A stretch of 64,000 nucleotides of DNA, taken from NCBI GenBank assembly GCA_965204405.1, contig CBDBEN010000005.1, positions 3,286,001 to 3,350,000 on the forward strand. Direction: 5' to 3'. This document shows, in pieces, positions 34,481-43,078 of the stretch (position 1 is the first letter of the stretch; each line of letters begins with the position of its first letter). A program made the translations under genes and the position numbers. This DNA comes from JANQPX01 sp965204405 (GTDB taxonomy: Bacteria; Pseudomonadota; Alphaproteobacteria; Geminicoccales; Geminicoccaceae). Under the pieces are notes generated by a model. The model searched no databases, was not told where the DNA came from, and worked only from the letters and a program-made list of their open reading frames with translations.

Positions 34481-35523
34481 CGCGGCCGGATCATATCGAT
34501 CGACCTGGCGCGTGGCTCGGTGCGGATATGGCAGCTATGCCAAAGCGCTGGACAAGACCATTTAACGATACCGAGATCAATGAAGTCGAGGCCGCGGCAT
34601 CCGAATTCCTCGAGACAGGGCACGAGCTCGGGGAGATCTCTCCTGATTGCTTCCCGCTGCCGACGCTCGCGCCTGTCCTGCAAACGCTCCGCAAAGATTT
34701 GCAACATGGCATCGGCTTCGGACTGCTCACCGGCCTTCCCGTCGAGACCTACCCAATCGAGATGGCCTGCACGATCTTCTGCGGCATCGGCAGTCATCTG
34801 GGTTCGGCACGCTCACAAAATGCGATGGGTCATATCCTCGGCCATGTCAAAGATGTCGGTGCCGATCTGAACGATGCGAAAACACGAATCTACCAAACCT
34901 CGGCCCGCCAGACGTTCCATACCGACAGTTGCGATGCTGTGGGCCTTCTTTGTCTGAGCGAAGCCAGAGAAGGCGGCGACAGCCTGCTTGCCTCGACACT
35001 CACCATCTACAACGAGATGATGCGCCGCCGTCCCGACCTCGTGACTTTCCTCTTTGAGCCTGTCGCGACCGACCGGCGCGGAGAAGTGCCCGAGGGACAA
35101 AAGCCTTATTTCATGATCCCGGTCTTGAACTGGTTCGAGGGCCGGCTGACCGGGCTTTATCAACGCCAATATATCGACAGCGCCGCCCGCTTGCCGGAGG
35201 CGCCGCGCCCGACGGCAAAGCACGTCGCCGCCCTCGACCTGTTCGACGAGATCGCCAATGACCCGTCCATCCACCTGAAAATGCGCCTTCGGCCCGGCGA
35301 CATGCAATTCGTCTACAACCATACCAACCTGCATGACAGAACGGCTTTTCGCGACTGGCCCCAGCCAGAGCGCCGGCGGCATCTCCTTCGCCTTTGGCTG
35401 TCCTTACCCGATGATCGGCCGCTGCCACCGGTCTTCGCCGAACGCTACGGCTCGATCGATATCGGCAATCGTGGCGGTGTCATCGTAAAGAGCACTCGGC
35501 TCAACGTTCCTCTGGAGCCATAA
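34477..35523 (+). CDS. TauD/TfdA-family Fe(II)/2-oxoglutarate dioxygenase
   Basis: 348 residues. The facial triad reads H148-x-D150 in QTFHTDSCD and H286 in NHTNLHDRTAF, with the 2-oxoglutarate arginine in RRRHLLRLWL. Preceding IGSHLGSA and GHVKDVGAD are typical of the TauD/TfdA fold. Such enzymes hydroxylate taurine, alkyl sulfates, phenoxy acids, quaternary amines or phosphonates. It is translationally coupled to tctA, so the transported compound is the likely substrate, and a metallophosphoesterase follows 2 bases later. Confidence 0.9.
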   Translation: MTRPDHIDRPGAWLGADMAAMPKRWTRPFNDTEINEVEAAASEFLETGHELGEISPDCFPLPTLAPVLQTLRKDLQHGIGFGLLTGLPVETYPIEMACTIFCGIGSHLGSARSQNAMGHILGHVKDVGADLNDAKTRIYQTSARQTFHTDSCDAVGLLCLSEAREGGDSLLASTLTIYNEMMRRRPDLVTFLFEPVATDRRGEVPEGQKPYFMIPVLNWFEGRLTGLYQRQYIDSAARLPEAPRPTAKHVAALDLFDEIANDPSIHLKMRLRPGDMQFVYNHTNLHDRTAFRDWPQPERRRHLLRLWLSLPDDRPLPPVFAERYGSIDIGNRGGVIVKSTRLNVPLEP

Positions 35524-35525
35524 CC

Positions 35526-37223
35526 ATGACGCGCTTTGCTGTCATAACAGACACCCATATCCGGGCATCCGGCGATGATCTCTCCTCGCCCTTTCCGGTG
35601 AACCTGAAGGCCAATGACCGAGCTGCCTACGCGGTGGGCATGATCGCTGCAGCAAAGCCCGATTTCACGGTTCATCTCGGCGACGTTATCCATCCTCTGC
35701 CTCACATGCCGGCTGCCAAAGACGCTGCCGAGGAGGCGCATCACATTCTGGCTCCTTTGAAGCCGAACTTGTATTTCGTCCCAGGCAATCACGACATCGG
35801 CGACAAGCCCTCGCAGCTCATGCCTGCGGGTCCGGCGGATGACGGCAGCATCGCCGCCTATGAACGGATCATCGGCCCGCAATATCAAGCGTTCAGGCAA
35901 GGCGGCGTTCACCTCGTCTGTATGAACTCATCGCTCGTCAATACCGGCAGCGAAGCCGAGAAGGCACAACGCGCCTGGCTTGAACGTGAGCTGCGCGGAA
36001 GCGATGCGGCGGTGAAGCTTCTCTTCAGCCACTACCCGCCGTTCATCTATGCACCGGATGAAGCCGACCACTACGACAATTATGGGGAGGAAGGCCGATC
36101 CTGGCTCTTGAACCTCGCTGCCGAGACCGGCGTTCGCGCGATCTTCTCCGGCCACGTCCACCACTTCTTCTACAATCGCTACAAGGACGTGCATCTCTAC
36201 TGCCTGCCCGCCACCAGCTTCATCCGGCAGGACTATGCCGAATTCTTTCCAGTTAGCCCGGCCAGCGAGTTCGGACGTGACGACACCGGCAAATTCGGCA
36301 TCACCATCGTCGAGGTCGCTGGCCAGGAATTGAACGTTACGGTGCACAATACCGAAGGCACCGAGGGTGCCTTTTCCGGTTCGCCTCCACGCACGCCCGA
36401 GCCGTCCGACCTGATCCCTCATCTGCGCCATGCGTGGCACCTGCCCATAGCACTTCCCTATAACGGACCAATGGAGGAGTTCAGTCGCAAGCTCGCGCGC
36501 AACGACTACCCGCTTCTTCGGCTGACACAACTTGGCATCAACACCGTGCGCGTACCGGGAACGGATTTTCTAGATGCCGCCGCCCGCGCCCGGATCGAGG
36601 ATTGGATAGCGCTTGGCCGAAAGGTCGTGCCATTTTGGACCGGGACCACCGACGCCGATTTCATCCAGGCCTGCAAGGACCTGCGCGATGGTATCTTCGC
36701 TGTCGAGGCAGTGTTGCGAGACCCTGAACCTAATTGCCTTGCAGCCTGGGGCAATCTGCCGGTTTGGCTTTCCAAGATTACCACATCAGCCGACAATCCC
36801 GACCCCTCCCGAACCTTCGCCCATGCCGTCAGTGCTGGTGCCCTGCCCGAGCAAGCTGCCGATCTTGCAGTCGCCGCCGCCAAAGCTGACGCCGCAGGCA
36901 TTGTCATGCAGGTTCCTTGGGAAGCGGAGCTGATACCCGCGATCGAGCGTGGCAGGGCAGCTGTTGACGGCACGGATCTAGCACTCGTCCTGAACCTCTG
37001 TTTTCGCCCTGCTGATCCAGCCCATTCGAACTTCGACGAAGCCGCTATCTCAAAACGTATCACTGATGCACGCAACCATACTCAGAAAGAGAAGCGGATC
37101 ATTCTACAGATTGATACGTTCGAGGATATTGATCGGGGATACGGTCCGCGTTTCGGGCTGATTGATCGCTTATCGAACGTTCGCGAACTCTTTCGCCCCC
37201 AATCCCGCACGTCGCCACTTTGA
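35526..37223 (+). CDS. bimodular metallophosphoesterase with unknown C-terminal domain
   Basis: 565 residues. N-terminal calcineurin-like domain (1 to about 280) with all metal sites: TDTH (D9, H11), HLGDVIH, GNHD, FSHYPP, and GHVHHFF. The remaining 280 residues begin HLRHAWHLPIALPYNGP and have alternating hydrophobic strands and helices (LLRLTQLGINTVRVPG, KVVPFWTG, GIFAVEAVLRDPEPN, GIVMQVPWEAE, LALVLNLCFRP, RIILQIDTFEDI) as in a TIM barrel; I do not recognise it. Phosphodiesterase or phosphatase activity in the cytosol is likely, acting on the product of the dioxygenase step or on a phosphorylated form of the imported compound. Confidence 0.85.
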   Translation: MTRFAVITDTHIRASGDDLSSPFPVNLKANDRAAYAVGMIAAAKPDFTVHLGDVIHPLPHMPAAKDAAEEAHHILAPLKPNLYFVPGNHDIGDKPSQLMPAGPADDGSIAAYERIIGPQYQAFRQGGVHLVCMNSSLVNTGSEAEKAQRAWLERELRGSDAAVKLLFSHYPPFIYAPDEADHYDNYGEEGRSWLLNLAAETGVRAIFSGHVHHFFYNRYKDVHLYCLPATSFIRQDYAEFFPVSPASEFGRDDTGKFGITIVEVAGQELNVTVHNTEGTEGAFSGSPPRTPEPSDLIPHLRHAWHLPIALPYNGPMEEFSRKLARNDYPLLRLTQLGINTVRVPGTDFLDAAARARIEDWIALGRKVVPFWTGTTDADFIQACKDLRDGIFAVEAVLRDPEPNCLAAWGNLPVWLSKITTSADNPDPSRTFAHAVSAGALPEQAADLAVAAAKADAAGIVMQVPWEAELIPAIERGRAAVDGTDLALVLNLCFRPADPAHSNFDEAAISKRITDARNHTQKEKRIILQIDTFEDIDRGYGPRFGLIDRLSNVRELFRPQSRTSPL

Positions 37224-37294
37224 GAAAAGGCCCTGCCCTGCCGATCTGGCCGAGACGGCGGCAATCTTGATGTCCATCTTCGGTGGACCTGCAG

Positions 37295-38161
37295 TCAGGA
37301 GGTCGGCCGCCAGCTCTTGTTGTCGTGCCACCAATGCTCGAACGGGTTGGCGTGGATGATGCCTTCGATCACCTCGTCACCGACCCTTGGCATGGTCGTG
37401 CCAGCGACCACATCATTGACGGCCCTAATACCTTTAAGCGATTCCTCGACGCTGGAAAACGGATAGTCCGTTCCGAAGAAAATCTTATCGGTCACCAGAT
37501 ATTCCTGAGCCGACATCATGATGTTGTAGAACTGCCAGGGGCGATAGAAGATCGCTGAGACTTCGGCATAGACGTTCGGCTGTTTCCGAACCACGGCGAT
37601 ACAGTCCTCATACCAAGGGTGGCCCATATGCGCGAGGATCATCTTGAGATCGGGATAGCGAAGTGCCACCGGCTCGACGTGAATGGCGCGGCCGAGATCG
37701 ACCGGTGCGTTCTTCGCAAAAGTCGTACCCATATGCATAGTGAGCGGCAGGTCATTCCGAACACAATACGTGTAGATCGGGTCCATGCGCGGATCATCGA
37801 GCGGCACGCCATTATAGATCGGGCCGTATTTGACACCTCTCATTCCAAGGTTCTCGACGGCGTGCCGAAGCAGTTCCATGCAGTCCGGGCGGCGAGGATC
37901 GGCATAGGCGAAGCCGATGAATTTATCCGGGTACCGCGCGACCGCGTCGGCCGTTGTCTCGTCGTCTCCCTCGATGCCCGCCGAGTCGCCATAACGAAGG
38001 GTAAAGACAATCGCCTTGTCGACCTTCGCCATCGCCTGATGGAGGGTCGCGGCATCGGCCTTCAACCCCATGCCACCCGGGCGGATGCGCGCCATCTGCT
38101 CTGCGAACAGCGGGGTCAGATGGCAATCCTCCCAAATATTGACGTGACAATCGACGATCAT
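37295..38161 (-). CDS. amidohydrolase_2 (ACMSD-like) family protein
   Basis: 288 residues from ATG 38161 (the frame runs to 38221, overlapping the permease gene). Barrel metal sites: IVDCHVNIWED at the start, where the usual HxH is HxN; GVKYGPIYNG; LTMHMGTTF; MILAHMGHPWYED with the conserved His; and the FFGTDYPFS aspartate. The family hydrolyses or decarboxylates ring acids and lactones. It is the last gene of the long TRAP operon and starts 44 bases after the dctM stop. Confidence 0.87.
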   Translation of the reverse strand: MIVDCHVNIWEDCHLTPLFAEQMARIRPGGMGLKADAATLHQAMAKVDKAIVFTLRYGDSAGIEGDDETTADAVARYPDKFIGFAYADPRRPDCMELLRHAVENLGMRGVKYGPIYNGVPLDDPRMDPIYTYCVRNDLPLTMHMGTTFAKNAPVDLGRAIHVEPVALRYPDLKMILAHMGHPWYEDCIAVVRKQPNVYAEVSAIFYRPWQFYNIMMSAQEYLVTDKIFFGTDYPFSSVEESLKGIRAVNDVVAGTTMPRVGDEVIEGIIHANPFEHWWHDNKSWRPTS

Positions 38162-38205
38162 CGGCCACTCCCTTCTAAAAAAACCGATGGGCCCCGCCAG
38201 CCATG

Positions 38206-39510
38206 TTAGCGAATTGGCCAAAGCGCGATTTCGGGAAAGAAAAGTATCAGAAAAAGGCCGATAAGCTGCAGGCCGACAAACGGTAGCACGCCTTTGAAGA
38301 TCATCTGGATGTCGATCTCCGGCGGGGCAACGCTTTTCAAGTAGAAGGCAGCGGGACCGAAGGGTGGGGTGAGATAGGAGGCCTGCATGTTCATACAGAA
38401 CAGAATGCCGAACCAGACAGGATCGAAACCGAGGTCTTTAGCGACCGGCACGAAAATCGGCATGGTGAGCAGCAAGATACCGATCCAGTCCATGAACATG
38501 CCGAGCACCACCAGGATCAGCATCATGACGACAATGATGCCGAGTGGATCGAGCGGCAGGCCGGTGATCAGGCCCTTGAGATAGGTCGTGCCTCCCATGA
38601 TGTTGTAGATGCCGATCAACGCATTCGCACCAAAGGCAAGCCAGAGAAGGATGCCGACGGTGGTCATGGTCTGGATCAATGCGCCACGCAGCATCGGCCA
38701 GCTGAGCTCGCGGCGTATGAGGGCGGACGTGATCGCACCGCAGACACCGACGGCCGCACTCTCGGTTACCGAAGCAATGCCGCTGTAGATGCTGCCCAGT
38801 ACCCAGATGATGATCATCACCGGCAGGGCCAGCCCCTTGAGCAAGGCGACCTTCTCCGACCACGGCATCTGCCGATCCTCTATCGGAGCCGGCGGACCGA
38901 GTTCAGGATTGAGCCAGCAGCGAAGGACGATGTAGCCGACATAGAGACTGCAGAGCAGCAGCCCCGGCGTGACGCCAGCGAGGAAAAGATCGCTGATAGA
39001 GACATTCGCCGTTAGCCCATAGAGGATAAGTACGACGCTTGGCGGGATCATGGTCCCAAGTGAACCACCTGCGCAGATGGTGCCGATCGCAAGCTTGGGG
39101 TCGTAATTGAGGCGGAGCATCTGGGGAAGCGCGATCAGGCCCAGCAGCACGATTTCACCACCGATGATGCCGGTCATCGCCGCCATGACCACGGCGACCA
39201 GCGTGGTCTGTACAGCAAGGCCGCCGGGCAGGCCGCCTGCGAAAATATGCATGGCCCGATAAAGGTCCTGGGCAACACCCGAACGCTCGAGGATGCATGC
39301 CATCAGCACGAAGAGCGGCACGGCGACGAAAATATACTCACTGACGAAACCGTAGACCCGGCTGGCCACCAGCGGCAGACCGTTCGGCCCGAGCCAAAAA
39401 AGAGTACAACCGACCGCAAGCGTCATCGTGATCCAGCCCAGCGGCACGCCGAGCAGCATAAGGGCGATCATGACGACAACGATCAGGATGGTAATCGTTT
39501 CGATGCCCAT
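38206..39510 (-). CDS. dctM: TRAP transporter large permease, copy 1
   Basis: 434 residues, about twelve helices. Typical DctM signatures: RSGVAQDLY, TGIIGGEIVLLGLIALPQML, GTICAGGSLGTMIPPS, ALIGIYNIMGG, FMDWIGILLLTMPIFVP and FCMNMQASYLTPPFGPAAFYL. It imports the DctP ligand with sodium. It is clearly a close paralogue of the copy at 41193, sharing long identical stretches. Start shares one base with the stop of dctQ. Confidence 0.94.
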   Translation of the reverse strand: MGIETITILIVVVMIALMLLGVPLGWITMTLAVGCTLFWLGPNGLPLVASRVYGFVSEYIFVAVPLFVLMACILERSGVAQDLYRAMHIFAGGLPGGLAVQTTLVAVVMAAMTGIIGGEIVLLGLIALPQMLRLNYDPKLAIGTICAGGSLGTMIPPSVVLILYGLTANVSISDLFLAGVTPGLLLCSLYVGYIVLRCWLNPELGPPAPIEDRQMPWSEKVALLKGLALPVMIIIWVLGSIYSGIASVTESAAVGVCGAITSALIRRELSWPMLRGALIQTMTTVGILLWLAFGANALIGIYNIMGGTTYLKGLITGLPLDPLGIIVVMMLILVVLGMFMDWIGILLLTMPIFVPVAKDLGFDPVWFGILFCMNMQASYLTPPFGPAAFYLKSVAPPEIDIQMIFKGVLPFVGLQLIGLFLILFFPEIALWPIR

Positions 39511-40034
39511 CAGGCGTCGCCTGGTCCGGCGGCCGGGTTAGCATTTTCGCCCCAAGGATCCGGCCTGCGCTTAAGGTGGCGGTAGAGCTGAACCGCAAGC
39601 TGCAGCACGATCAGGAGAGCACCGACGGCGATCATCGGCTTGATAATCGCTGGGCTTGGCGAGTCCCAGGCACTGCCGGTGCGTTCCACCAGGCGGACCG
39701 CTTTGATCGCCGGTTTCCAGGCCGCCCAGAAAAGCAGCGTCATCGCAGCGATGCCGGTGACCATACCGATAAGGTCGAGCCACCATCTGATGTGCGGCGG
39801 TGCCAGATCGTAAAGGGCCGTAATGGCGATGTGTTTTTTCTGGCCGGTGACGAAGCCGCCGGAGAGCAGATAGCAGACCCCGCACATCAACACCGTGAGC
39901 TCGAATGCCCAGGAGGTCGGTGAATTGAAGAGGTAGCGCATCACCACCTCATAGGCCGTGACGACGACGGCCACGAGATAGAGGTAGCAGAGGCGTTCAC
40001 CGAGCAGCCGGTTTAACCGGTCGATCATGGTCAT
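39510..40034 (-). CDS. dctQ: TRAP transporter small permease, copy 1
   Basis: 174 residues from ATG 40034 (an ATG at 40028 is also possible; the frame to 40076 crosses the hairpin region). Four helices with the family's NSPTSWAFELTVLMCGVCYLLSGGF segment and the HIAITALYDLAPPHIRWWLDLIG loop. It couples translationally with dctM. Confidence 0.9.
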   Translation of the reverse strand: MTMIDRLNRLLGERLCYLYLVAVVVTAYEVVMRYLFNSPTSWAFELTVLMCGVCYLLSGGFVTGQKKHIAITALYDLAPPHIRWWLDLIGMVTGIAAMTLLFWAAWKPAIKAVRLVERTGSAWDSPSPAIIKPMIAVGALLIVLQLAVQLYRHLKRRPDPWGENANPAAGPGDA

Positions 40035-40060
40035 ACAATGTGCCCGTCCGGGGAAGAGCC

Positions 40061-40092
40061 GGGATGATCCACGCACCGACCTGGATCATCCC
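40061..40092 (-). terminator. intercistronic stem-loop after dctP copy 1
   Basis: Perfect 11-base arms GGGATGATCCA (40061-40071) and TGGATCATCCC (40082-40092) with a 10-base loop, located between dctP and dctQ. No T-run follows. Stem-loops at this place usually protect the receptor message or let only part of transcription pass to the permease genes. Confidence 0.6.
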
Positions 40093-40099
40093 GTGCAAG

Positions 40100-41137
40100 C
40101 TACTCGGCCAGAAGACCGATCTTTTTCATGAACGCGATATTCGCCTCATAGGCCCGCTTGGCGAGTTCGTCGGTTTCGGCGAAGTCGGCCCAGGCGCCCG
40201 CTGCGATCTCGCGGAGCTTGTCCCTGTCCTCCTTCGACCAGTCGATCACCTCGACACCGCGAGACGGGTCGTTTCTGTCGCGCGCCACCAGCTCACGGTC
40301 GGTGATTTCGTTGTCCATGATCAAGTCGTCGATCATTGCCCGATACCAGACATCGAGGATGGTCTGCTGCGCTTCGGTCAGGCTGTCCCAGGCCGATTTG
40401 TTGACCGTAAACTGGATGACCGGCATGGAATGGATGCCGGGATAGATCGGGAACTTTGCGATCTCATGCAGTCCGACACTCTCGTCCATGGTGTAGGAAC
40501 TGAAATCAGAAGCATCGATCACGCCCTTGTCGAGGGACGTGTACACTTCCGACGATGGCAGTGCCACGGGTGCTGCACCTGCGCGGGAGAAGACCTCGGC
40601 GGCGAGGCCCTCCGGTGAGCGCATCTTGATGCCCTTCAGGTCTTCCAATGTCCGGATAGGAACCTTGGACGTGAAGCTTTCTCTCGCGATCGAGCCGCAA
40701 CCGACCACCTTGACATTACCTGCATAGGCGTCGAAAGCCTCCTGGATCAGTTCCCTGCCGCCACCGTGATAGCAGAACATGCCGATCTGATCGGGGGTCT
40801 CGTAGCCGGCAATCAGATCGCCCAGGATCGCGAACGCCTTGCTGCGCCCGGAAAAGTACACGGTGGCGGTGATATCGCCCTGTAGGATGCCCTGGTCGAT
40901 CGCGTCCATGGTCTCGTTATAGGGCACAACCGAGCCCACCGGTGTCAGCTCGATCTTGAGCTCGCCCCCGGTCATCGCTTCCAGCTTGGGCAGCCAGTTC
41001 TCTTCGATATTGGTATAGAAACTCTCACCGGCGCTCATCGAGGTCTGAACCTTCCAGACCTGCTCGGCGCTCGCCGCGGTGGCTAGAACGAGCGTCAAGG
41101 TACTCGCGATTCCAATCAATGCTTTATCAAGTCTCAT
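40100..41137 (-). CDS. dctP: TRAP transporter substrate-binding protein, copy 1
   Basis: 345 residues with a Sec signal (MRLDKALIGIASTLTLVLATAASA, cleavage near 24). DctP-fold markers: NWLPKLEAMTGGELKIELTPVGSVVPYNE, GIKMRSPEGLAAEVF with the arginine that binds a ligand carboxylate, LPSSEVYTSLDKGVIDASDFSSY and PGIHSMPVIQFTVNK. The ligand is therefore a carboxylic acid, not further defined. It lies 55 bases downstream of the second dctM, on the same strand. Confidence 0.92.
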   Translation of the reverse strand: MRLDKALIGIASTLTLVLATAASAEQVWKVQTSMSAGESFYTNIEENWLPKLEAMTGGELKIELTPVGSVVPYNETMDAIDQGILQGDITATVYFSGRSKAFAILGDLIAGYETPDQIGMFCYHGGGRELIQEAFDAYAGNVKVVGCGSIARESFTSKVPIRTLEDLKGIKMRSPEGLAAEVFSRAGAAPVALPSSEVYTSLDKGVIDASDFSSYTMDESVGLHEIAKFPIYPGIHSMPVIQFTVNKSAWDSLTEAQQTILDVWYRAMIDDLIMDNEITDRELVARDRNDPSRGVEVIDWSKEDRDKLREIAAGAWADFAETDELAKRAYEANIAFMKKIGLLAE

Positions 41138-41192
41138 TTTTGCCTCCCTGATCGGCGGTTATAAGTAAATGGTGTGACGAGCTTTACTCAAA

Positions 41193-42518
41193 TCAACCGC
41201 CGCCGCCCGCCAGGGACCGCGGCAGCCAAAGGGCGATCTCCGGAAACATCAATACCAGCATCATCGCCACGATCTGCATCAGCATGAATGGCCAAAGGGC
41301 GCGGTAAATATCCTGCAAGCTGATCTCCGGCGGCGCGACGCCCTTCAGATAGAACGCAGCCGGACCGAAGGGTGGCGAGAGGTAAGAGATCTGCATGTTC
41401 ATGCAAAAGAGAATGCCGAACCAGACAGCGTCATAGCCGAGGCTTTCGATGATCGGCACGAAGATCGGCATGGTCAGAAGGAGGATCCCGACCCAATCCA
41501 TGAACAGCCCGAGCACAATCAGGACAGCCATCATGATCAAGACGATCACAATAGGCGCAAAGGGCAGACCGGTCATGCTGTCGTGGATGAAGCGGATGCC
41601 GCCAAGCAGGTTGTAGACGCCGATCAGCGCGGTCGCACCGAAGGTCAGCCAAAGGAGGAGCCCGCAGGTCGACATGGTCTGGCGTACGCAGTCCCGGAGC
41701 ATGTTCCAGTTTAAAGCTCCGCGCAGCCATGCAGCGAGAATAGTACCGGCCACACCGACGGCAGCGGCTTCAGCGACCGCGGCGATGCCCGCATAGATGC
41801 TGGTGAGCACACCGAAGGCGATCCCCATTGGCAGGACTAGCCCCGCTAGCAGGCCTAGTTTCTGTCGGAGTGGGATGTCACGCTCGGCTGCCGGCAGAGG
41901 CGGGCCCAGCTCCGGGTTCAACCCACATCGCGCCAGGATGTAGACGAGATAGAAGCTGGCAAGCAGCAGGCCCGGCATGATCACGGCGATGAACAGATCG
42001 CCGATCGAGACGTTCGCCGTAAGACCGTAGAAGATCAGCACGATGCTTGGCGGGATCATGGTGCCGAGCGAGCCACCGGCGCAGATTGTACCGATCGCTA
42101 GGTTCTTGTGATAGCCAAGACGCAACATCTGCGGGAGGGCGACCAGGCCGAGCAGAATGATCTCACCACCGATGATACCGGTGGTCGCCGCCATGAACAC
42201 CGCCGCGACGAGCGTCATCACGGCGACGCCGCCCGGCAGGCCGCCGGCCCAGACGCTAATGGCATCATATAAGTCGCGCGCCACCCCCGATCTGTCCATG
42301 ATCGCCGCCATCAACAGGAACATCGGCACCGAGAGGAGGACGTAGACATTGACGAAGCCATAGATGCGGCTGGCGATCAGCTGGATCGCATTGAAGCCGA
42401 AAAAGGCATAGGCAAACGAGACGGCAACGAAGCCGAGCGCGAAGGCGAGCGGCATGCCGATGACGACCAGGAAGAGAAGCGAGCCGACCATCAAGAGGGT
42501 GATGATCTCGATGCTCAC
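41193..42518 (-). CDS. dctM: TRAP transporter large permease, copy 2
   Basis: 441 residues, with the same signature blocks as copy 1: TTGIIGGEIILLGLVALPQM, GTICAGGSLGTMIPPS, GLTANVSIGDLF, FMDWVGILLLTMPIFVP, NMQISYLSPPFGPAAFYLKG. The two copies agree at most positions in these blocks and lie in tandem in one operon, pointing to duplication of the whole dctPQM set followed by divergence. Overlaps dctQ copy 2 by 4 bases. Confidence 0.94.
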   Translation of the reverse strand: MSIEIITLLMVGSLLFLVVIGMPLAFALGFVAVSFAYAFFGFNAIQLIASRIYGFVNVYVLLSVPMFLLMAAIMDRSGVARDLYDAISVWAGGLPGGVAVMTLVAAVFMAATTGIIGGEIILLGLVALPQMLRLGYHKNLAIGTICAGGSLGTMIPPSIVLIFYGLTANVSIGDLFIAVIMPGLLLASFYLVYILARCGLNPELGPPLPAAERDIPLRQKLGLLAGLVLPMGIAFGVLTSIYAGIAAVAEAAAVGVAGTILAAWLRGALNWNMLRDCVRQTMSTCGLLLWLTFGATALIGVYNLLGGIRFIHDSMTGLPFAPIVIVLIMMAVLIVLGLFMDWVGILLLTMPIFVPIIESLGYDAVWFGILFCMNMQISYLSPPFGPAAFYLKGVAPPEISLQDIYRALWPFMLMQIVAMMLVLMFPEIALWLPRSLAGGGG

Positions 42519-43027
42519 GGGAGGCGCTCCTGATCGTTGACTTTTTGATCAGCGATCATTGCACCGATCCAATGTGCGAGCGCCTGTAGCAACAGGAGAA
42601 GTGTGCCCAGGAAAAACGCGATGCGGATCACCATCGGCATCGGAAAGTCCCAGGCGCGGCCGCTCATCTCTACCAGCAGGATGGATTGCCAGGCCTGTTT
42701 GGCCACGAACCAGAGGAGGGCTCCGAGATAGATCAGGGTGAGCGTCAGCGTCAGGCGATCACACCAAAGCCGAATACGCGGGCTCATCGCATCATACAGA
42801 AAGGTAATGCGGATGTGGTCGCGTCGTTCGAGTGCGTAGGCACCACCCAAAAGAAAGCAGGTGGCGTTCATCATGATGGTGGTGTCATGCACCCAGATCG
42901 TGGGTGAACGAAACACCCAGTCCAGAAACACCTCCAGACAAGTAAGTCCTGCCGCGATCAGGAACAGCCAGGCAAGGCGGTTGCCAACAGCACGGGATAG
43001 GCGATCTATTTTTCGGGGCGTTGCCAC
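42515..43027 (-). CDS. dctQ: TRAP transporter small permease, copy 2
   Basis: 170 residues, four helices, with FRSPTIWVHDTTIMMNATCFLLGGAYALERRDHIRITFLYD, the same block seen in copy 1 in a diverged form. Translationally coupled to dctM copy 2; 51 bases separate it from dctP copy 2, filled with two small hairpins. Confidence 0.9.
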   Translation of the reverse strand: MATPRKIDRLSRAVGNRLAWLFLIAAGLTCLEVFLDWVFRSPTIWVHDTTIMMNATCFLLGGAYALERRDHIRITFLYDAMSPRIRLWCDRLTLTLTLIYLGALLWFVAKQAWQSILLVEMSGRAWDFPMPMVIRIAFFLGTLLLLLQALAHWIGAMIADQKVNDQERLP

Positions 43028-43057
43028 GGCGCTCGGCCAAGCGCCAGCCTTACTGGC
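43028..43057 (-). terminator. intercistronic hairpins after dctP copy 2
   Basis: GGCGCT/AGCGCC (43028-43045, 6-base loop) and the overlapping GCCAG/CTGGC (43043-43057) lie between dctP and dctQ, the same position as the larger stem in copy 1. No T-run. Confidence 0.45.
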
Positions 43058-43078
43058 ATGGCGCCCGTGACCTTGGAT

